A DNA stretch of 64,000 nucleotides, from positions 1,452,501 through 1,516,500 of the forward strand of contig NC_009515.1 of NCBI RefSeq assembly GCF_000016525.1, in the 5' to 3' direction. Source of the stretch: Methanobrevibacter smithii ATCC 35061 (GTDB taxonomy: Archaea > Methanobacteriota > Methanobacteria > Methanobacteriales > Methanobacteriaceae). A model generated the notes under the pieces. That model saw only the letters and a program-made list of their open reading frames with translations. It made no database searches and was not told the DNA's origin. Both the position numbers and the translations under genes were made by a program. The stretch's first letter is position 1, and every line of letters starts with the position of its first letter. Shown piece by piece: positions 36,405 through 45,057 of the stretch.

Positions 36405-37199
36405 TTAATCACCAAGCTCCAATTAATAAATTATTTTTTTAAATTATTCAATCAAATATTTTTAGAAAGAATAATCTATTTAAAGTTTTTAGTAATAATT
36501 ATATAAATTTTATTAATTATTTTAAGCTTGTATGGGATTTATTTTTAATATTTAACAGTAATAAAAGTATTTTATAGAAAATTAGTTTTAATTAAATGGG
36601 TGTTGGTTAATTTAATGATTTAGAGCCCAGTTAATTTTTTGAGTATTATTTTAGCTTTATTTTATTTTCTTTAATTTCAGTTTAATTTTTGTTATAGTTT
36701 GTTAATATGATTTATTTTTTATTTTTTCAATCATGATTATTTTTTTGTAGTTTTTATAGTTTAATATGCTTTATAATCTGGTTTTTATTGGATTATATTT
36801 GTTTTTTAAAAGTATTACTTTTTACTAAATTCTTCCTATTTTTATTAACATTTTTTTATAAAAAAGTATTACTTAAAAATTTTTTATTTATATATGTTTT
36901 TGTTTTTTGTATTATCTGGCTAATTGATTTTTATTGTATTTTTTGTCTATATTCTGGGGGATTTTTAGGCTATAAATTGCTGATTATTATTTTTTTTCAT
37001 TTTTTTTCAAAAAAAGTAATACTTTTTTATCAAAAAGTATTTATTATACTTAGTCACTATATATGATTGTTTGAAGATGATTCCGTAATTTCGTAAGAAT
37101 CATAATTTTGCTCAGCTGTGTTATCTTGGGAGTGGTTTCTATTTTCAAACAAAGTCATCTCTTTTTAAAATAGATGAACATTACAATTTTTACAAAAAA
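36405..37199. other. Long AT-rich intergenic region with repeated GTATTAC-type motifs and a structured stretch
   Basis: No convincing gene: the only sizeable frame here is a Phe/Leu-rich artefact of T-rich DNA. It holds the FlpE promoter at its left end. Three near-palindromes of the form AAAGTA-T/A-TACTT have cores at 36812-36818, 36866-36872 and 37016-37022. AAGTAT/ATACTT lies at 37035-37051. A TATA-like CTATATATGA is near 37057. A 7-bp stem ATGATTC/GAATCAT lies at 37077-37103, and the CTTGGGAGTGGTTTCT element at 37123-37148. The right half (37052-37170) is less AT-rich than its surroundings and could be a small RNA gene. Confidence 0.45.
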
Positions 37200-37229
37200 A
37201 TAAGAATTAGTTTTTTAACTAATTCTTAT
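37200..37229 (-). terminator. Strong hairpin terminator after the second MFS gene
   Basis: A perfect 13-bp stem (ATAAGAATTAGTT / AACTAATTCTTAT) with a TTTT loop lies 38 bases beyond the MFS stop codon. On the minus strand it is followed by a run of seven or more T. This is a textbook intrinsic-terminator layout. Confidence 0.75.
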
Positions 37230-37267
37230 AGCCTTTATGTACTGATTTTTAAAAGATAATGTGGTGG

Positions 37268-38659
37268 TTATCTTTGTGTGGTGTTTAATTTATCATCAGA
37301 GTTCATTCCTACAAGTGATACTAAAACACTTATGACTCCAAGTACTGTTGAACATATTAAAGCTAAATGACAGCTTTCACTAAGTTGAGGATATACGCTA
37401 GGGGTTATGGCCACATTACCCATTACAAATGCAAAAATAACTGTTAAAATGCCTATACTTAATGTCTGACCGATAACTCTCATGGTAGCTACTGCAGCTG
37501 ATGCCATGGTTGTTTCATTTGGCGGAACACTGCTCATAATTGTATTTGTATTTGGGCTGCTGAACAGTCCATATCCGACACCTCCAATCATCAATGCAAT
37601 AATTATGATATATACTGATGTGGAGTCATCCATTGTTGTCAGTATTAATATGGCTATTGTTGCAAGTCCCATTCCAAGTGCTGAGAGCTTTTGAGGATTT
37701 ATCAAATCAGACAATTTTCCGGACTGCGGAGTTACAATTGCCTGCATTATAGGCATGCTGATTAAAATCAGTCCGGTCATTTGTGCATTCCAGCCTAAAA
37801 TATATTGGAAATGGTAATTGATAATTGTAGATACACTAAAAATGGAAATATAACTTATTACGCTGGCTATGTTGCTTGATAAGAATTTGTGGTTCTTATA
37901 TAATCTTACATTAAATATAGGATATTTCTGTTTTAATTCATAGTAAATGAATATTATTAGAAATATTACTCCAACTGCTGTAATTGCCTGTCCGGTTAGT
38001 GTATGCAGTTCTGTAAATCCATACATAAATGCTGAAATTCCAATTCCATAAAAAACACTTCCTTTTATATCAATCGGATCATTTGCATCTAATTTCCATT
38101 CCTCTTTAATTTTTAAATAAGTAAGGACCACTACAATAAAACTTACAGGAAGTGTTATTGCAAAGATACTTTCCCAGCCAAAGTTATATGTTAAACTTCC
38201 TCCCAGTACTGGAGCCAGAGACAGTCCGATATAAACTGAAGCTATGTTTATTCCCAATGCACGTCCTCTTTGATTATTTGGAACAGCTTTTACAATCATA
38301 CTTACTGAAGATACAAATATTGCAGCAGATCCTATTGCCTGAATAAATCTGAACAGTAATAGCATTTCAGTATTTGCTGCCATTATTATTCCAGCAGTTC
38401 CTATGAAAAATACAAGTGCACCATAGAAGAATGATTTTTTAAGTCCTTTTTGGGCACAAATTTTTCCGAAGGGGACACTTAATACAGCCATTGTTAATAA
38501 ATAGAGGTTTATTGTCCAGTTTTGCAAAATATTGCTTAGGTGAAATACTCTTGCAAGTTCCGGCAGAGCCATTGTTACTGCATTTGATGTGTAGGCAGCC
38601 ATAAAACTAGCCAGTGATCCTACAAGCACTACATAAAATGCTGTTGTTTTTTTAATCAT
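37268..38659 (-). CDS. MFS drug/proton antiporter, DHA2-type (14 TM), paralogue
   Basis: A 463-residue polytopic exporter, starting MIKKTTAFYVVLVGSLASFM. It carries the same diagnostic blocks as the gene at 30489-31871: GKICAQKGLKKSFFYGALV in the loop 2-3 region, LSLAPVLGGSLTYNFGWESIF and FSSPNTNTIMSSVPPNETTM. The two share identity along their full length and flank the FlpE-to-polyferredoxin operon, so they likely arose by duplication. The substrate is unknown. GGAGAAAT upstream serves as ribosome-binding site. Confidence 0.88.
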   Translation of the reverse strand: MIKKTTAFYVVLVGSLASFMAAYTSNAVTMALPELARVFHLSNILQNWTINLYLLTMAVLSVPFGKICAQKGLKKSFFYGALVFFIGTAGIIMAANTEMLLLFRFIQAIGSAAIFVSSVSMIVKAVPNNQRGRALGINIASVYIGLSLAPVLGGSLTYNFGWESIFAITLPVSFIVVVLTYLKIKEEWKLDANDPIDIKGSVFYGIGISAFMYGFTELHTLTGQAITAVGVIFLIIFIYYELKQKYPIFNVRLYKNHKFLSSNIASVISYISIFSVSTIINYHFQYILGWNAQMTGLILISMPIMQAIVTPQSGKLSDLINPQKLSALGMGLATIAILILTTMDDSTSVYIIIIALMIGGVGYGLFSSPNTNTIMSSVPPNETTMASAAVATMRVIGQTLSIGILTVIFAFVMGNVAITPSVYPQLSESCHLALICSTVLGVISVLVSLVGMNSDDKLNTTQR

Positions 38660-38757
38660 TTGTTTTTATTTCTCCGTTTTATTGTTTTTTTAAAATAAGA
38701 ATATTAATATATTTGTTAAGTATGTACAATAAAACTTTGCCAGCAACTATAAAAAAA

Positions 38758-39372
38758 TTAGTTTGGGAATAAATAGTTATAAATTTTATTTATTCCAGAA
38801 AAAAATCCGTTATATTCTTTGTTATGTATATTACCTATCATATCTTCGATACGGTCATCTAACTCTTTAGTATAAGTTTTGTTGTTGTAATCATAGGTTG
38901 TGAAGTAATGAACTTCAATACTATAATTTGTATCCTCTTTTGGGAAAACATAGTTTACTCCGACATGATCCCATTGATAATCATTATCTCTTGAAGGATT
39001 TGAATAATACTGTTTGGAAACATTAATGCCTCCTAAATCAATATTTTCTTTTTTTAATACTTTAAAACCTCCAGATTCCATAGAAGCAAATTTGGCATTT
39101 GAAATGTCGGTTATACTTGATTCCGGCCAATCATCCCATACATCAATAATAGTGTAGTTGTTTGTAATTCCATTATCTGTTTTTGCTTGACTACTAAGGT
39201 TTACTTCATCTGTTGTGTTCCAGGCTTCTGGAACTACAATATTTGAATGTCCAAATTCAATGGTTTTGTCTGTATGGACACTTAAAAAATTATTTATGGC
39301 ACCCATATTAGCCACAAAAAATATTATTATAATAGCAATAACAATGCTCATAAAAATATCTCTTTTTTGCAT
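38758..39372 (-). CDS. Exported or membrane-anchored hypothetical protein, 204 residues
   Basis: Not recognised. An N-terminal hydrophobic helix (SIVIAIIIIFFVANMGAINNFL) acts as signal anchor, followed by an extracellular-type domain rich in Asn, Asp and Tyr. The visible pattern EFGHSNIVVPEAWNTTDEV, then FASMESGGFKVLKK and NYSIEVHYFTTYDYN, is consistent with a small DcrB/PsbP-like beta fold also suspected for the protein at 24923-25381. There is no lipobox cysteine. It lies upstream (minus strand) of the second MFS gene with a 98-bp gap; co-transcription is uncertain. Confidence 0.6.
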   Translation of the reverse strand: MQKRDIFMSIVIAIIIIFFVANMGAINNFLSVHTDKTIEFGHSNIVVPEAWNTTDEVNLSSQAKTDNGITNNYTIIDVWDDWPESSITDISNAKFASMESGGFKVLKKENIDLGGINVSKQYYSNPSRDNDYQWDHVGVNYVFPKEDTNYSIEVHYFTTYDYNNKTYTKELDDRIEDMIGNIHNKEYNGFFSGINKIYNYLFPN

Positions 39373-39703
39373 ATTATTCCTCTATTCCTTTATGTTTGGT
39401 TTTATCCCATTTTCTTTCTTTTCTAATAATCATTTTAAACATTGTTTCGAAAAATAATGGTATTAAATGGAAACAATAAATCCAATAACCGATAATGTCT
39501 TTTATAAATTTGTTTTAATTTTCATATGATGTTGATTTTTTTGAAATTTGATTTTGTATTTATTATTATAAAAGAAAAATGCATTGAAAATATATTGATA
39601 ATGGGGTATTTTGGAAAAGTTTTTAAAAGAGTACTAACAAAGTATTTTAGTGTTGTGAAAATTTTTATTTTTCATGTTTTAATATTATGAAAGGAGTTAT
39701 TAA
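39373..39703. promoter_or_regulatory. Divergent intergenic region before purA
   Basis: 331 bp of AT-rich DNA between the minus-strand hypothetical gene and purA. It contains the ribosome-binding site GAAAGGAG just before the purA ATG and TATA-like stretches such as TTTTAATATTATG near 39677. I see no tRNA, no small open frame with a ribosome-binding site and no strong inverted repeat. Confidence 0.4.
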
Positions 39704-40726
39704 ATGACTTGTAGTATTTTAGTCGGTGGAGCATGGGGTGACGAAGGTAAAGGTAAATGTATCACTTATCTTTGCGGTAATGATAAACCGGATATCATTG
39801 CTCGTGCAGGTGTAGGTCCAAATGCAGGCCATTCTGTAGAGTTTAATGGTGAAAAATATGGTTTAAGGCTCATCCCTTCTGGTTTTGTACATACTGATGC
39901 TAAACTCATGATTGGTGCTGGAGTATTAGTAGATAAAGATGTTTTATTTAAAGAATTTGAAGATTTAAAGAAATATAATGTAAAAGAAAGAACTTTTGTG
40001 GATCCTAGATGTGCTATTATTACTAAAGATCACAGAGAAAGGGACAAAAAATCAGAACATTTAGCTAAAAAAATAGGAAGTACTGGATCCGGCTGCGGAC
40101 CAGCTAATTCTGATAGGGTATTAAGAACAGTTAAATTAGCTAATGATGTTCCTGAACTTGAGGATTATTTAGCTGATGTTTCTTTAGAAACTAATGATGT
40201 TTTGGATAATGGAGGGGATGTATTTATTGAAGGTTCTCAAGGATTTGCATTATCTCTTTACTATGGAACTTATCCATTTGTAACTAGTAAAGACACTACT
40301 GCAAGTACATTTGCTGCTGATGTAGGTGTAGGTCCAACTAAAGTCGATGAAGTAATCAATGTATTTAAAGCTTATATTACCCGTGTTGGTGAAGGACCTT
40401 TCCCAACTGAAATTTCACAAGAAGAAGCTGAAAGTAAAAATATTGAAGAATATGGTGTTGTAACTGGACGTAGGCGTCGTGTAGGTTTATTTGATATGGA
40501 ACTTGCAAAAGAATCCTGCAGAATCAATGGTGCAACTCAAATAGCTTTAACCTGTGTAGACAGATTATATCCCGACTGTGCTAGAACACAAAGTTATGAT
40601 GATTTATCTGCTGAGACCAAAAAATTCGTTGAAGAAATTCAATCTGAAACTGGTGTTCCAGTAACTATTATTTCAACAGGTCCGGATTTAAAGGACACTA
40701 TTGATTTGAGAAAAGAATTATTATAA
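39704..40726 (+). CDS. purA: Adenylosuccinate synthetase, short archaeal form
   Basis: Joins IMP and aspartate with GTP to make adenylosuccinate, the first committed AMP step. The 340-residue protein has the P-loop-like [17 protein letters not shown], the catalytic-histidine segment [49 protein letters not shown] and [13 protein letters not shown]. Archaeal PurA of this length lacks roughly 90 residues found in bacterial enzymes, so it is not truncated. GAAAGGAG precedes the ATG. Confidence 0.96.
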
Positions 40727-40892
40727 TTAATTAATTCCTTTCACTTTTTTTTAATTTATTTTTGCTTATTTGTTGATATTTTTTAAAAAGGTTTTGTTCA
40801 TGGCTTTAATTTTAAATTTTAAGAATGTTTCAGAAACTTTTATATATTGCTATTTTTAATACATATTACTGTAATTTAATTATGGTGATGAT

Positions 40893-41843
40893 ATGAATAA
40901 AAAATCAATTATAACTATTGTTATAATCGTTGCAGTTATCATTATTGCAGCTGGAGCATATATGTTTTACTCCAATCAAGATGATGGTACAGTAACTATC
41001 GGTTATCTTCCAAGTGATCATGATGCAGCTTTATTCATTGCTGATGCTCAAGACATGTATCAAAAAGAAGGTATTAATACTAAATTAGTTCAATTCAATA
41101 ATGGTGGAGACTTAATGACTGCTATGGCTAGTGGTGAAGTGGATGTTGGATATGTAGGTATCACTCCAGTATTGTCTTCAATAGAAAAAGGCGTACCAGT
41201 AAAAGTTATTTCTGGTGTACAGACTGAAGGTAGTGGAATTGTTGTAAGTAACAGTTCAGGAATTACTTCTGTTCAGGATTTAGAAGGCAAATCCATTGCT
41301 ACTCCTGGAGAAGCTTCCATTCAATATATGTTGCTTAAATATTATTTAAATCAGAATAATATTGATATTAAAGATTTAAAAGTTTCTGCAATGAAAGTTC
41401 CTTCAATGAATGATGCTTTAAAATCTAATCAGATTGACGGTATGTTAACTTATGAACCGTTTGTAACTACTGCAGTTGAAAACGGCAATACTGAATTGGT
41501 TGACTCATCTGAAATCATACCTGGACATCCATGCTGTGTAGTTGCCGCATCTGATGATTTCTTAAAAGAACATCCTGATGAAGCTAAAAAAATTGTAGAA
41601 ATCCATGGTAATGCTACTAAATATGTTCAAGAAAATCCTGATGATTCAGTATCCCAATTACCAAAAGACATAGTATCTAATCCGGATATTGAGAAAAAAT
41701 CTTTAAGCGGAATCAATTTTGTTTCAGGATTGGATGATGCATATAAACAAAAAGTATTGGACTTCATGAATATTGAAGTTGATTTAGGTGTCTTAAAAGA
41801 AAAAATTCCTGCAGAAAAAATCTTTTATGATGTAACTGCTTAA
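40893..41843 (+). CDS. ABC transporter substrate-binding protein (SsuA/NMT1-like), orphan
   Basis: A 316-residue extracytoplasmic solute-binding protein tethered by an N-terminal hydrophobic helix (SIITIVIIVAVIIIAAGAYM). The mature part begins VTIGYLPSDHDAALFIADAQ and shows the two-lobed NMT1/SsuA pattern (VDVGYVGITPVLSSIEKG, SVQDLEGKSIATPG and IDGMLTYEPFVTTAVENG). Members bind nitrate, sulfonates, taurine, thiamine precursors or other small anions; the ligand is not predictable here. No permease or ATPase is adjacent, so it must work with components encoded elsewhere. It has a good terminator. Confidence 0.88.
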   Translation: MNKKSIITIVIIVAVIIIAAGAYMFYSNQDDGTVTIGYLPSDHDAALFIADAQDMYQKEGINTKLVQFNNGGDLMTAMASGEVDVGYVGITPVLSSIEKGVPVKVISGVQTEGSGIVVSNSSGITSVQDLEGKSIATPGEASIQYMLLKYYLNQNNIDIKDLKVSAMKVPSMNDALKSNQIDGMLTYEPFVTTAVENGNTELVDSSEIIPGHPCCVVAASDDFLKEHPDEAKKIVEIHGNATKYVQENPDDSVSQLPKDIVSNPDIEKKSLSGINFVSGLDDAYKQKVLDFMNIEVDLGVLKEKIPAEKIFYDVTA

Positions 41844-41853
41844 TTTATCTTTT

Positions 41854-41880
41854 GAATGTAATTTTTTATAAGTTACATTC
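41854..41880 (+). terminator. Hairpin terminator after the substrate-binding protein gene
   Basis: GAATGTAA (41854-41861) pairs with TTACATTC (41873-41880) across an 11-base loop, followed by CCC and a run of about 13 T. This is an intrinsic-terminator layout. Confidence 0.75.
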
Positions 41881-42056
41881 CCCTTATTTTTTTTTTTAAA
41901 TTTTGATTCTGTTGCTGCTGAAAGATACAGCACTTTAGTTTGAAGAATTTTAACAATAGTTTATTGCAAAATAAAAAGAAGTAGCTATGGTTATATTTAA
42001 AAGTTTTATTTTTACTGTAATATAATCAAAGCAATTTTTAATTTAAAGTAGGAACT

Positions 42057-42518
42057 TTAATGTTTTTTTAAAATATCTTTTGTGCTATCTACATAATCAA
42101 TAGCTATTTTTAACAAGTTTGTAAATGTATTTACGATTTCCATAATTGCATTATCCAGATCTGCAATAGCTTGATCCAATTCGGAATTGTCTATTCCGAT
42201 ATTTTTCAAATTGCCAATACTTTTTACAAGACTTTCTTGGTATTGTGGAAATATCTGATTTATATATTTAAAAAATGGTTCATATTCATTGTAATTAACT
42301 TCTTTTTGATTTAAGCTGTCTACAATATCCAAATACATTCTGTTAAAGTCTTTGGCACTATTTTTAAAAGATGGAGTTGTGTTTTTAATTTCTTCAATTA
42401 ATATTTTTATAGCTTCAGGATTGTTATTTTGAAGTTCATCTGCATTTTTCTGAATTATTTCACCGATATTTTGAAATCCTGTATTTAATCTGGTTATAGC
42501 TATGGTATATAATTCCAA
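42057..42518 (-). CDS. Helical hypothetical protein with unusual start
   Basis: About 153 residues from the TTG at 42518, almost all helical (TGFQNIGEIIQKNADELQNN, KNSAKDFNRMYLDIVDSL and LDQAIADLDNAIMEIVNTFT), soluble, no motif recognised. The start is odd: a strong GGAGG (complement of 42544-42548) stands seven bases before an in-frame ATA at 42536-42534, which would give six extra residues, while the TTG has no ribosome-binding site of its own. A rare ATA start or a mutated ATG is possible. It lies alone between the solute-binding protein gene and the acyl-CoA synthetase gene. Confidence 0.6.
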   Translation of the reverse strand: MELYTIAITRLNTGFQNIGEIIQKNADELQNNNPEAIKILIEEIKNTTPSFKNSAKDFNRMYLDIVDSLNQKEVNYNEYEPFFKYINQIFPQYQESLVKSIGNLKNIGIDNSELDQAIADLDNAIMEIVNTFTNLLKIAIDYVDSTKDILKKH

Positions 42519-42574
42519 ATCTATTTCATTAGTTATAGTATAACCTCCAACTAATGTTTAAAAGAAAAAAGAGT

Positions 42575-42594
42575 AATTTCTCAAATGAGAAATT
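42575..42594 (-). terminator. Hairpin terminator overlapping the acyl-CoA synthetase stop
   Basis: AATTTCTC and GAGAAATT form an 8-bp stem around an AAAT loop. On the minus strand it overlaps the stop codon and is followed by ACTCTTTTTTCTTTT. Confidence 0.65.
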
Positions 42595-44689
42595 ATAATT
42601 TGATTTTTATATCAAGAGCACTTGATCCGTTTTCGTATACGAAAATTGGGTTAATATCCAATTCGGATATTTCAGGGAAGTCTAAGGTTAACCTAGCTAC
42701 TCTTTTAATAGCTTCTTTTACAGCATCAATATCGCATGGTGCTTCTCCTCTGTAACCTTTAAGCAATTCGCTAACTTTAGTGTCATTGATTTGCTCATCA
42801 ATTTCCTGACTGCTGATACCGTTAGCTAATTTAAAGGATACATCTTCAATAAGGTTAACGTAAATTCCACCCATACCAAATGCAATCATCGGTCCGAATT
42901 GTTTGTCTTTAATCATACCGACAATTACTTCCTGACCGGTTTCCATCATTTTTTGCACTTCTACACCATCCGGCACAATGTCAGGATGTGCTTTTTTAGC
43001 ATTAGCTATGATTTCATCGAAAGTTGCTTTAGCTTCTTCTTCACTTTCAATTCCTACTTTTACTCCGCCGATATCTGATTTGTGAAGTATTTTGTCAGAA
43101 GCTATTTTAAGTACAACAGGGAATTCCATATCTGCTGCTAATTGGCTTGCTTCATCTGCATTGGTAGCTAATTTAATTGGTGCAGCTTCAATTCCATAAG
43201 CTTCAGCTACTGCATATGCTTCACTACCAAGTAAGGTGTCTCTGCCGTCAGCTTTAACTTTAGCAAATATTTCTTCTACAGCTTTTTTATCGATGTTGTC
43301 TAAATCATCAATACATGAATCAGCTTCTCTGCGTTCCAATTCAGCATAGGTTGTCATAGCTGCAAGTGCATCTACTGCATTTTCAGGGAAAACATAAGTA
43401 GGCACATTGTGGGACCTTAGTGCATGGTTTGCTGCTTCAAAGGTTGGTCCACCCATGTTTACAACTAAAATAGGTTTTCCGAATTTTTCTCTTTCTTCTA
43501 AGATTGCAGCTGCAATTCCGTCTGGGTCTGCAGATGCTGTAGGACAAACCATAATGATTAAACTGTCTACTTGATCATCTTTTAAAACAATATCTAATGT
43601 TTCTTTGTACCTTTGTACTGGAGCGTCTCCTAAAACATCAATAGGGTTGTTTACACTACCTTCTTCAGGAATACCTTTCCTTAATTTTTCTTTGGTTTCT
43701 TCATCAAATTGAACAAGTTTCAATCCCTGTCTTTCCATTTCATCTACAGTAAGTACTCCTCCACCACCAGCATTGGTAATGATAGCTACATTGTTTCCTT
43801 CTGGAAGTGGTGCTTTGGAAAATGCCAATCCGATATCAAATAATTCTGCCATGCTGCTTACACGAAGAATTCCGGATTGTTCAAAAGCAGTATCAAATGC
43901 CAAGTCACTACCGGCTAAAGCACCAGTGTGGGAAGATGCAGCTTCTGCACCGGCATTACTTGAACCGGATTTAAGTACAACAATTGGTTTTTTAGCAGTG
44001 GTTTGTCTCATTGCTTTAACAAAATTATCATCGTCAGATATTGATTCTAAATAACATATAATAACTGCAGTTTCAGGGTCTTCAGCTAAGTAATTCATTA
44101 ATTCGGTTTCACTTACACCTGCTTTGTTTCCAAGACTGATTACTTTACTGAATCCGATTCCTGAAGTAAGACTCCAATCAAGAAGTGCTACCATCATAGC
44201 TCCACTTTGGGAAATAAATGCAATATTTCCTTTTGGCGGCATCATTTGTGCAAATGAAGAGTTTAATGGAGTATGGGAATCTGTAATTCCTAAACTGTTT
44301 GGTCCAATAATATTTATCCCATATTCTTTACTAAGTGCAACTAATTCTTCTTCTAATTTTGCACCTTCTTCTCCAATTTCTTTGAAACCAGCACTAATAA
44401 CTACCATGTTTTCTACGCCAGCTTCACCACAGTCTTTTATTGATTCATTTACAAAAGCTGCAGGAATGGACATGATTACTAAGTCCACCTTTTCAGGAAC
44501 ATCTTTAATATTTTCATATGCTTTTAACCCTTGGATTTCTCCGCTTTTTGGGTTAATTGGGTATACTTTTCCTTTATATCCTCCAGAGATGATATTATCT
44601 ATGATAATATAACCTACTTTACCTGGGGTGTTTGAAGCTCCGATTACAGCAACTGAATCAGGTTTAAACATTTTATTGAGATCTTTCAT
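42593..44689 (-). CDS. acd: ADP-forming acyl-CoA (acetyl-CoA) synthetase, fused alpha-beta
   Basis: NDP-forming acyl-CoA synthetase interconverting acyl-CoA + ADP + Pi with acid + ATP + CoA. The 698-residue chain is a fusion: the N-terminal CoA-binding domain (SVAVIGASNTPGKVGYII), the CoA ligase domain with the phosphohistidine-type segment ASSHTGALAGSDLAFD, and the C-terminal ATP-grasp domain (FPVVLKIASDKILHKSDIGG and EVQKMMETGQEVIVGMIKD). The acid used is not predictable; acetate is common. It stands alone. AGGAG lies a dozen bases before the ATG. Confidence 0.93.
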   Translation of the reverse strand: MKDLNKMFKPDSVAVIGASNTPGKVGYIIIDNIISGGYKGKVYPINPKSGEIQGLKAYENIKDVPEKVDLVIMSIPAAFVNESIKDCGEAGVENMVVISAGFKEIGEEGAKLEEELVALSKEYGINIIGPNSLGITDSHTPLNSSFAQMMPPKGNIAFISQSGAMMVALLDWSLTSGIGFSKVISLGNKAGVSETELMNYLAEDPETAVIICYLESISDDDNFVKAMRQTTAKKPIVVLKSGSSNAGAEAASSHTGALAGSDLAFDTAFEQSGILRVSSMAELFDIGLAFSKAPLPEGNNVAIITNAGGGGVLTVDEMERQGLKLVQFDEETKEKLRKGIPEEGSVNNPIDVLGDAPVQRYKETLDIVLKDDQVDSLIIMVCPTASADPDGIAAAILEEREKFGKPILVVNMGGPTFEAANHALRSHNVPTYVFPENAVDALAAMTTYAELERREADSCIDDLDNIDKKAVEEIFAKVKADGRDTLLGSEAYAVAEAYGIEAAPIKLATNADEASQLAADMEFPVVLKIASDKILHKSDIGGVKVGIESEEEAKATFDEIIANAKKAHPDIVPDGVEVQKMMETGQEVIVGMIKDKQFGPMIAFGMGGIYVNLIEDVSFKLANGISSQEIDEQINDTKVSELLKGYRGEAPCDIDAVKEAIKRVARLTLDFPEISELDINPIFVYENGSSALDIKIKL

Positions 44690-45057
44690 AGGTTTTTTCT
44701 CCTAGTTCTTTAATTTTTACCATTATTTAAATTATAATTTTTATGACGTTATAATTTGTAATGATAAATAATTAAAAATTATTATACTACTATTTTATGC
44801 TCTATTGTTATATAAAGATTGTTATTATGAACACTTCTATAATCTTTTTAATTAATTTTAATGCTATGTTTTAATACTTTAGAAGGAGTTATAACGAATT
44901 TCTTTGCTTGGTTATATATGATACGATTTTTTAATGGAAATTTTTTAGGGTCATATCAAAATTTGATGAAAATATATAACTTATAATAAATATAATATAT
45001 TATTAACTTAAATTATTAAATTAATTTTTATTCATTGTTAATTTTAGAGGTTAGGAA
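44690..45057. other. AT-rich divergent intergenic region
   Basis: 368 bp between acd (minus) and the DUF2121 gene (plus). TATA-like sequences occur for both directions (for example TTATATAAAG near 44811 and AAAATATATAACTTATAAT near 44970). No tRNA, open frame with a ribosome-binding site or strong hairpin is seen. A weak GTAATG-N16-TATTAT similarity at 44758-44785 is probably chance. Confidence 0.35.

Noticed and set aside
36788-37066. Open frame of about 92 codons in the gap before the redox operon
   Set aside because: The product is almost only Phe, Leu, Ile, Tyr and Lys from T-rich DNA, it has no ribosome-binding site, and the motifs described there run through it.
44758-44785. GTAATG-N16-TATTAT as a further NikR-like site before acd
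   Set aside because: Both arms have a mismatch and the DNA is nearly pure AT, so chance is the better explanation.
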